From NCBI GenBank assembly GCA_017999015.1, contig JAGOBZ010000072.1, positions 1 to 10,917 of the forward strand: DNA of 10,917 nucleotides, in the 5' to 3' direction. The DNA is from Kiritimatiellia bacterium (GTDB lineage Bacteria; Verrucomicrobiota; Kiritimatiellia; RFP12; UBA1067). This document shows, piece after piece, positions 6,532 through 10,917 of this stretch. Position numbers and translations under genes: made by a program. Every line of letters begins with the position of its first letter. Position 1 is the first letter of the stretch. The notes beneath the pieces were generated by a model. That model did no database searches and had not been told where the DNA came from. It was given only the letters and a program-made list of their open reading frames with translations.

Positions 6532-7755
6532 GCGGGCGTGTTGTTCTCGGTACGCGCTCATGGTGACGCCGAAGTGCGCCTTGAAAATGATGCCCAAGTG
6601 ATTGGCGCTGGTGAACCCGCAGCGGCGCGCGATCTCCGTGAAGGCGAGGCCGGTCTGGCTGACCAGTCCGCGTACGGTCTCGAAACGCACGCGCTGGATT
6701 TCGTCGAGCACCGACCGGTCAAGCTCTGCGGCGAAGCGTTTCTCAATCCAGCGGCGCGTCACGCCGAGGTGTCCGGCCACGTCGGTGACGCGGATGTTGA
6801 GCCCGGCATTGATGCGGATGTATTCGAGCGCGCGGATCACCAGGCGGTCCGTCACCGGCAGCCGTTCCGTGGAGGCCCGGCGCACGACCCCTGCGGGCTG
6901 GTAGGTGATGAGGCGCGGCTCGCGCAGGGTTCCTCGCATCAGATGGTCGAGCAGTTCGGCCGCGGCGTAGCCGGCGTGCTCAACGTCCACCGCCACGCTT
7001 GAAAGCGGCGGCTGGCTGGTTTCGCAGATCAGCTCGTCGTTGTTCACGCCGAGAACGGCCACCTGGTAGGGCACCGGCAGATCGGCGGCAAGGCAGGCGT
7101 CCAGCACCTGCCGTCCGCGCGCGTCGTTGGCTGCGAAAACCGCCACCGGCTTGGGCAGTTTATTGAGCCAGCGGCACATGGCCGCGCGCTCGCGCTCCCA
7201 CTCCGAACGGGCGCTTGCCGGCGGGCCGGGATAGACCGAACAGGCATGCCCGTGCTCCGCCAGCCGAGACGCAAACGCCTCTTGACGCCAACTTGACCAG
7301 TTGACGGCGGACGGCGCACCCGCGAAGGCGAAGTGGGTGAAGCCGCCGGCGATCAGATGGTCGGCGGCCAGGCCGGCGATCGCCTGCGAATCGCACTGCA
7401 CCCGGCAGCGGCGCGAGAGCGGATGGGAAGAGGCGAGAAACGGATCAAGCGGGTCAATGATGACGGTGGGCAGACGGGACGCGACGACCTCCGCAGCGGC
7501 CTTCGTGTTCGGCACGCGCGCGATGATGCCGCTGCCGCGCCAAACGTCGGCGGCCGGCAGGCGCTGGTCGCGCGCACCGCCCGGCACCAGGTGAAGCGCC
7601 CACGGTCCGTTGATCCGCACGTACCGCAGGATGCCGCGCAGCATGCCGCGCGAGGTTTCATGCGAAGATTCGAGCAGGACCGCGACTTGAGGGATTTTTT
7701 CCCGCGCCGCCTTTTTTTTGATGGACGTTTTTCTGGACATCGACCTCATGCGCAT
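6526..7755 (-). CDS. XylR-family transcriptional regulator (LacI-type sugar-binding domain + AraC-type HTH)
   Basis: The protein has up to 409 residues. After a Lys/Arg-rich N-terminus, residues 22-292 form a periplasmic-binding-protein-like sensor. It shows the family signatures QVAVLLESSHETSRGMLRGI (22-41), FAANDARGRQVLDAC (207-221) and VAVLGVNNDELICE (232-245), followed by PPLSSV. Residues about 303-405 are an AraC-type double helix-turn-helix (IRVTDVAGHLGVTRRWIEKRF, then EIARRCGFTSANHLGIIFKAHFGVTMSAYR). This is the domain order of E. coli XylR, a form greatly expanded in PVC genomes, where it is usually linked to sugar catabolism. The first ATG (7753-7755) overlaps the stop of the upstream surface gene as TGATG. 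A shorter start, at 7738-7740, has GAGG (7744-7747) only 3 nt away, so the true start is uncertain. It probably controls the convergent GH2 operon and/or the surface gene, a role inferred from proximity. Confidence 0.94.
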   Translation of the reverse strand: MRMRSMSRKTSIKKKAAREKIPQVAVLLESSHETSRGMLRGILRYVRINGPWALHLVPGGARDQRLPAADVWRGSGIIARVPNTKAAAEVVASRLPTVIIDPLDPFLASSHPLSRRCRVQCDSQAIAGLAADHLIAGGFTHFAFAGAPSAVNWSSWRQEAFASRLAEHGHACSVYPGPPASARSEWERERAAMCRWLNKLPKPVAVFAANDARGRQVLDACLAADLPVPYQVAVLGVNNDELICETSQPPLSSVAVDVEHAGYAAAELLDHLMRGTLREPRLITYQPAGVVRRASTERLPVTDRLVIRALEYIRINAGLNIRVTDVAGHLGVTRRWIEKRFAAELDRSVLDEIQRVRFETVRGLVSQTGLAFTEIARRCGFTSANHLGIIFKAHFGVTMSAYREQHARS

Positions 7756-10187
7756 CAGCGAAGAAACATCAGCGATCCTTTGGGAATGGCGTACAATGCG
7801 CCGGGGCCGGCGACAAAATCAGGACACGTCTCTTGGCTGATGACGCCCGACACGAAGCGTCCGCCCAGATTGACGCGGTCGACCCTCTGCGTGTCCGCGA
7901 AGTCAAGCTGCACGAACGCGCCGCTGGCGACGCTGAGCATCAGACTCTCGGGCAGCGGCATGCTGTTCGGCGCAAGATCGGTCACAGGCTCGATGGAGAC
8001 GCCGTCGATCAGGGCATTCTGGTCGGTCCCCGGGAACTGCGGCGAGTTGTCGGTCATGCCTTGAAGTCCAAAACGGTAGGTGCCCGCCGTGGCCACGTGG
8101 AAGAGGAATTCGCGGCGCACCAGCGGGGTGTCGTCCACGCGCGTCCAGCCGATGAGATTGGTCACGCCGTCCTGCGCCAGCCAGGCGCGCACCGGGTTGT
8201 GCCCGTACACATTGTTGTAGGTCAGCGGACACCGCTGGGCGGCGTGAAACACCAGTCGGTAGAGCCCTGGAGCAGGGATTTGGACGTCTTGGACGGCCGC
8301 GCCGGTCTGCACCAGCAGCAGCCGCCGCGTGCCGTCGAAAAAGGCGAGGCCGTAGTCGTTTGAGGACGTCAGATAGCTGTATGCGGCGTTATCTTTCGGC
8401 TGGAGATCTCGGTTAAAGACGAACGTCCAGTTGGCGCTGGCCTCGAAGCTGCCGTTCTGGACGATGGGGTTCGTCTGGGGCACGAGCGCGAGGTTGTCGA
8501 TCAGCATGGCCGCCTTCTGGGACCTGCCGGCCAGCGAAAGGGTGACCGTCTCGTTGTTGGTGACGGTGAAGGCCGCGGGCCACGCCGTCGTCGTGAGGAT
8601 GCTGGCGGAAGTCGTGGCCACGCCGAGGACGACGTTTTCAGAAGAGGCCCGAGTGACGGTGGCCGTGACTTGATGGGTGTTGCCGACCATATAGTTGTGG
8701 AGGTTGCAGGGCCAGTTACAGATGTCGCCTTGCAGCTTGTAGGTGCCGGCCGGGAGGGTCAGCGTGGTCGACGCGACGCCGTTGCTGAAGATGCCCAGCA
8801 TGACCGAGCCGTAGGCCGTCGAGGGGTTGTAGAAGTAACCGGACGAGGCGGGCATGGTGATCCCGGAGGTGGCCACGTTGTTCGTCGTAGCGGTGAACGC
8901 CCAGCCGGACGCCAGATTCGATGTTGTGAAGGCCGTCGCGTTGCGGGAATATTCCGTGAGCTCAAAGTCGCCGTTCGGGAAGTTCACGAGGTTCGGCCTT
9001 GTCTCGGAGACCAGGGTCACTTTGATGTCGTCGATCGTTCCCAGCGTGTCGACGCCGATGACGTTGCGACGGAAAAGCAGCGTGTGGGCGCCTGCCTCCA
9101 GCCAAGGCAGGCGGAAACTTTGGCGGACGTAGGCTTGGTTGGTCGACTGGACCGTCGCGACCGCGCTGGTCGTCGCGCCTTCGACAAGGCAGAGGTCGAT
9201 TTCGTGTTTATTCGAGAGGATTGAGCGCGCGGAGGTGTAAAAAGACACGTCATAAATGCCGGCGACGGGCAGCGTCACCGTGGTCGACGCGGACGCGTCC
9301 TGCTTGAGGGCGAGGACCTGCTGACCTTCAGGCGCGTCGTAAGGGCAGGCCCAGTTCAGATTAACGTTGGTATAGGCCACCGTACGGTTGAAAATGAACA
9401 CCGAGTTGTCGGCAGGTCCTTGCGGAGCAGGGAAATAGGCAGTCCATCCGTGATAGGTCTCGCCGTTGGCGATGGAACGGCGGTAAGAGGTGAGCGGTTC
9501 CGCTTCGAACGTGGCGTTGGGGACGCTGCCGGTGACGGCCGTCGCGACGGAAGCGGACACGACGGGCGCCGCGAGCACCAGGGTGCCGCCGTTCACATCG
9601 ATCTGCGTGACGCCGGCGGGAATGGCTGAGAGCGTCACGGTGCCGGGGCCGTCCTTGGCGAGCTGCCCCGCTCCGGCGTTCTGGGTCACGGTGATCGCGG
9701 TGTTCGACGTGGTCACCCGGTCTCCCGATGTCAGGGATAGCGGAACGGGGATCCGCGCGTCAAGCGTGCCGGATTGCACGATGGCGGAGCGAAAGAGAGT
9801 GGAGGATACTGGCGTGGCCTCAAGGACCGCAACCCCCGCACCCTGTTTGAGGAAGGCGCCGTCGCCGTTCAGCCGGAAAGACTGGATGTCGTTTTCGGCC
9901 ACATCGGCGGCCACGGTCGCGGCTGCGCTGGCATGGGCGGTCAGCGGAGGTTGTGGTTTTGCTCCCAGCCACTTCTGCATCAGGTAGGACTGGACGCGCA
10001 GCCGGTCGATTTCGGAGAGGCGGTTAGTGAACACGGCTACCTCACACAGGTAGTCGCCTCCGAGCCGTTTTCCCGAGAAATCGATGTTCCGGTCGTTGAA
10101 GAAGTTGGCGGCATGCAGCGTTCTGGTGTCTGATGCGACTTCCAGCAACTGCCACCCCATGTTGGGTTTTACGAGGGTGCCGTCCAC
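7755..10187 (-). CDS. C-terminal part of a surface/secreted protein: LamG-like end, autotransporter-type beta-strand repeat, three NxxFE...ID modules
   Basis: These 810 codons continue, in the same frame, the reading frame that stops at 10203-10205, so this is the downstream piece of one gene. The first residue here is a GTG codon (Val when read through). Residues 1-75 finish an LamG/concanavalin-like domain (GGDYLCEVAVFTNRL, then RVQSYLMQKWLG). Residues about 100-210 resemble autotransporter-associated beta-strand repeats (LAKDGPGTVTLSA, VNGGTLVLAA). Three beta-sandwich modules follow, each opening with N-x-x-F-E and closing with an I-D-x motif: 224-393 (NATFE to IDDIKV), 405-570 (NGDFE to IDNLALV) and 578-735 (NGSFE to IDGVSI). 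The last 60 residues (LDFADTQRVDRVNLGGRF, GPGALYAIPKGSLMFLR) match the C-terminal element common in PVC beta-strand repeat proteins. Carbohydrate or cell-surface binding is inferred. No enzyme motif is seen. Without the upstream piece there is no signal peptide. Confidence 0.8.
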   Translation of the reverse strand: MDGTLVKPNMGWQLLEVASDTRTLHAANFFNDRNIDFSGKRLGGDYLCEVAVFTNRLSEIDRLRVQSYLMQKWLGAKPQPPLTAHASAAATVAADVAENDIQSFRLNGDGAFLKQGAGVAVLEATPVSSTLFRSAIVQSGTLDARIPVPLSLTSGDRVTTSNTAITVTQNAGAGQLAKDGPGTVTLSAIPAGVTQIDVNGGTLVLAAPVVSASVATAVTGSVPNATFEAEPLTSYRRSIANGETYHGWTAYFPAPQGPADNSVFIFNRTVAYTNVNLNWACPYDAPEGQQVLALKQDASASTTVTLPVAGIYDVSFYTSARSILSNKHEIDLCLVEGATTSAVATVQSTNQAYVRQSFRLPWLEAGAHTLLFRRNVIGVDTLGTIDDIKVTLVSETRPNLVNFPNGDFELTEYSRNATAFTTSNLASGWAFTATTNNVATSGITMPASSGYFYNPSTAYGSVMLGIFSNGVASTTLTLPAGTYKLQGDICNWPCNLHNYMVGNTHQVTATVTRASSENVVLGVATTSASILTTTAWPAAFTVTNNETVTLSLAGRSQKAAMLIDNLALVPQTNPIVQNGSFEASANWTFVFNRDLQPKDNAAYSYLTSSNDYGLAFFDGTRRLLLVQTGAAVQDVQIPAPGLYRLVFHAAQRCPLTYNNVYGHNPVRAWLAQDGVTNLIGWTRVDDTPLVRREFLFHVATAGTYRFGLQGMTDNSPQFPGTDQNALIDGVSIEPVTDLAPNSMPLPESLMLSVASGAFVQLDFADTQRVDRVNLGGRFVSGVISQETCPDFVAGPGALYAIPKGSLMFLR

Positions 10188-10202
10188 GTGCTCCCCGTTC
10201 AG

Positions 10203-10832
10203 TTAGGTGCGACCTTGACGGAGCGCGGTCGTCGACCACTCGGTCGAATGCCACAGGGCCGCTGACGTGCTGCCGCCGGAGAAATCGGAGATGTGGAAAT
10301 CCGGAGTGCCCGACATCGCGCCGAAGATGTAGCCGTAGGATTGGAAAACGCCGTGTACGGCAAACACATGGCAAATGCCTGAAATATCGGCTGTGCCGCC
10401 GGCTGGCGTCGTCCAGAGCATCCAGCGGAGCGAGGCGTAACGGCCGAACCAGATGGATGGAAGTGTTCCGCTCGGGCCGGCGTTTGACAGAACTTGCGGG
10501 GCGCAATTGGTCTTTGAGAAAGAAGCCACGGCGCGGGTGTACGCGAAGGGCGCCACGGCGTCCGGCTCGCGCACGTCCAGCCAGGCGTCGACATACGTGT
10601 TGTCGTTGGAGGAAACGGTGATGAGGTTGGTGGTGGCATCAACCCAAAAGGCGGCGTTGGCGAGCACGTCCAAAGGACAGGGCGCAGGTGCGGTCGCGGT
10701 GTTCGCGTCGCTCTGAACGCGCAGGGTGCCTTCGCGGACAACAAGGCGTCCCTCGCCTTGAATCGTCAAGTTGGAGACCGCCAGCGCAAGCGTCCCGGCT
10801 CCGGTCTTGTTGTAAACCCCATCCGAGATCAA
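10203..10832 (-). CDS. N-terminal fragment of the same surface protein, ending at a premature TAA (frame open to the window edge)
   Basis: This frame codes for 209 residues from a TTG at 10830-10832, and stays open to about 10916, so the true beginning may lie outside. Residues 5-45 are a beta-strand repeat typical of autotransporter-associated modules (GVYNKTGAGTLAL, GRLVVREGTLRV). Residues about 57-209 are the first part of an LamG/concanavalin-like domain (NAAFWVDATTNLI, PSIWFGRYASLRWMLW, FAVHGVFQSYGYIFG). The domain is cut in the middle at GRT-TAA, and its second half begins immediately after the stop in the same frame. There is no signal peptide at the TTG start, and the upstream residues in this frame do not look like the family, so the 5' end is also in doubt. 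Confidence 0.6.
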   Translation of the reverse strand: MISDGVYNKTGAGTLALAVSNLTIQGEGRLVVREGTLRVQSDANTATAPAPCPLDVLANAAFWVDATTNLITVSSNDNTYVDAWLDVREPDAVAPFAYTRAVASFSKTNCAPQVLSNAGPSGTLPSIWFGRYASLRWMLWTTPAGGTADISGICHVFAVHGVFQSYGYIFGAMSGTPDFHISDFSGGSTSAALWHSTEWSTTALRQGRT

Positions 10833-10860
10833 AAGGGCTCTTCGGCGAAACGCGGAAAAA

Positions 10861-10917
10861 TCATACGGCTTTTCTGATGTTGGTTGACGGCAGGTCGAAG
10901 ATCTTGAGCCGGAAGTA
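10861..10917 (-). CDS. Possible C-terminal end of an upstream gene, or a frameshifted 5' part of the surface gene
   Basis: From the right edge, one minus-strand frame reads YFRLKIFDLPSTNIRKAV and stops at TGA (10861-10863). These 18 residues have a protein-like mix and mainly C or G at third positions in the first two thirds. The competing frame, which joins the surface gene, gives a Ser/Arg-rich string unlike its family. The piece is too short to assign to a family. Confidence 0.3.
   Translation of the reverse strand, partial: YFRLKIFDLPSTNIRKAV

Larger units (their letters stand above)
7755..10832 (-). pseudogene. Surface protein gene interrupted by one in-frame TAA
   Basis: The two pieces at 10203-10832 and 7755-10187 share a frame, meet inside one LamG-like domain and are separated only by TAA. 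Read through, the joint is R-T-stop-L-N-G-E-H-V-D-G-T. A Tyr codon (TAC or TAT) is one base away and suits the usual T-Y-L-N-G strand. Alternatives are a sequencing error, a recent mutation, or stop readthrough; the sequence alone cannot separate these. Confidence 0.7.

Noticed and set aside
10833..10865. Possible terminator between T-rich stretches on the minus strand
   Set aside because: The GC-rich segment between the T-runs does not form a self-complementary stem.

Overview
The window reads as a piece of a high-GC genome from the PVC group, most likely Kiritimatiellota, Lentisphaerota or a related verrucomicrobial lineage, probably metagenomic. The reasons are a XylR-type regulator (sugar-binding domain plus AraC helix-turn-helix), a secreted GH2 glycosidase, a PVC-style alpha/beta-hydrolase esterase, and a large surface protein with autotransporter-associated beta-strand repeats and an LamG-like domain. 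This assignment is inferred from family habits, not from a marker gene.

Layout. Positions 2-178 (+) are the C-terminus of a gene that starts outside the window. It converges, with a 6-bp overlap, on a DUF1848 gene (173-1324, -), which is lower in GC than its neighbours and carries a radical-SAM-like Cx3Cx2C motif at its C-terminus. A divergent intergenic region (1325-1514) follows. Then comes a two-gene plus-strand operon: a secreted GH2 glycosidase (1515-3776) and, 31 bp later, a 907-residue secreted fusion protein (3808-6531). The fusion joins an S1/P1-nuclease or phospholipase C-like zinc domain, a middle alpha/beta domain and a C-terminal esterase-type alpha/beta-hydrolase. This operon converges, again with a 6-bp overlap made of the same hexamer CTATGA, on a XylR-family regulator (6526-7755, -). 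The start of the regulator overlaps the stop of a large surface protein gene (7755-10832 or beyond, -). That gene is split by a single in-frame TAA at 10203-10205, apparently in place of a Tyr codon. At the right edge, a short stretch in another minus-strand frame (10861-10917) may be the end of an upstream gene or the frameshifted start of the surface gene.

Taken together, the plus-strand operon looks like a small secreted glycan-degrading unit (glycosidase plus esterase). A sugar-responsive XylR-type regulator lies next to it, together with a putative carbohydrate-binding surface protein that appears broken. The substrate cannot be told from sequence alone. No tRNA, rRNA, CRISPR array, insertion sequence or convincing terminator was seen, and no gene-free stretch exceeds 300 bases.
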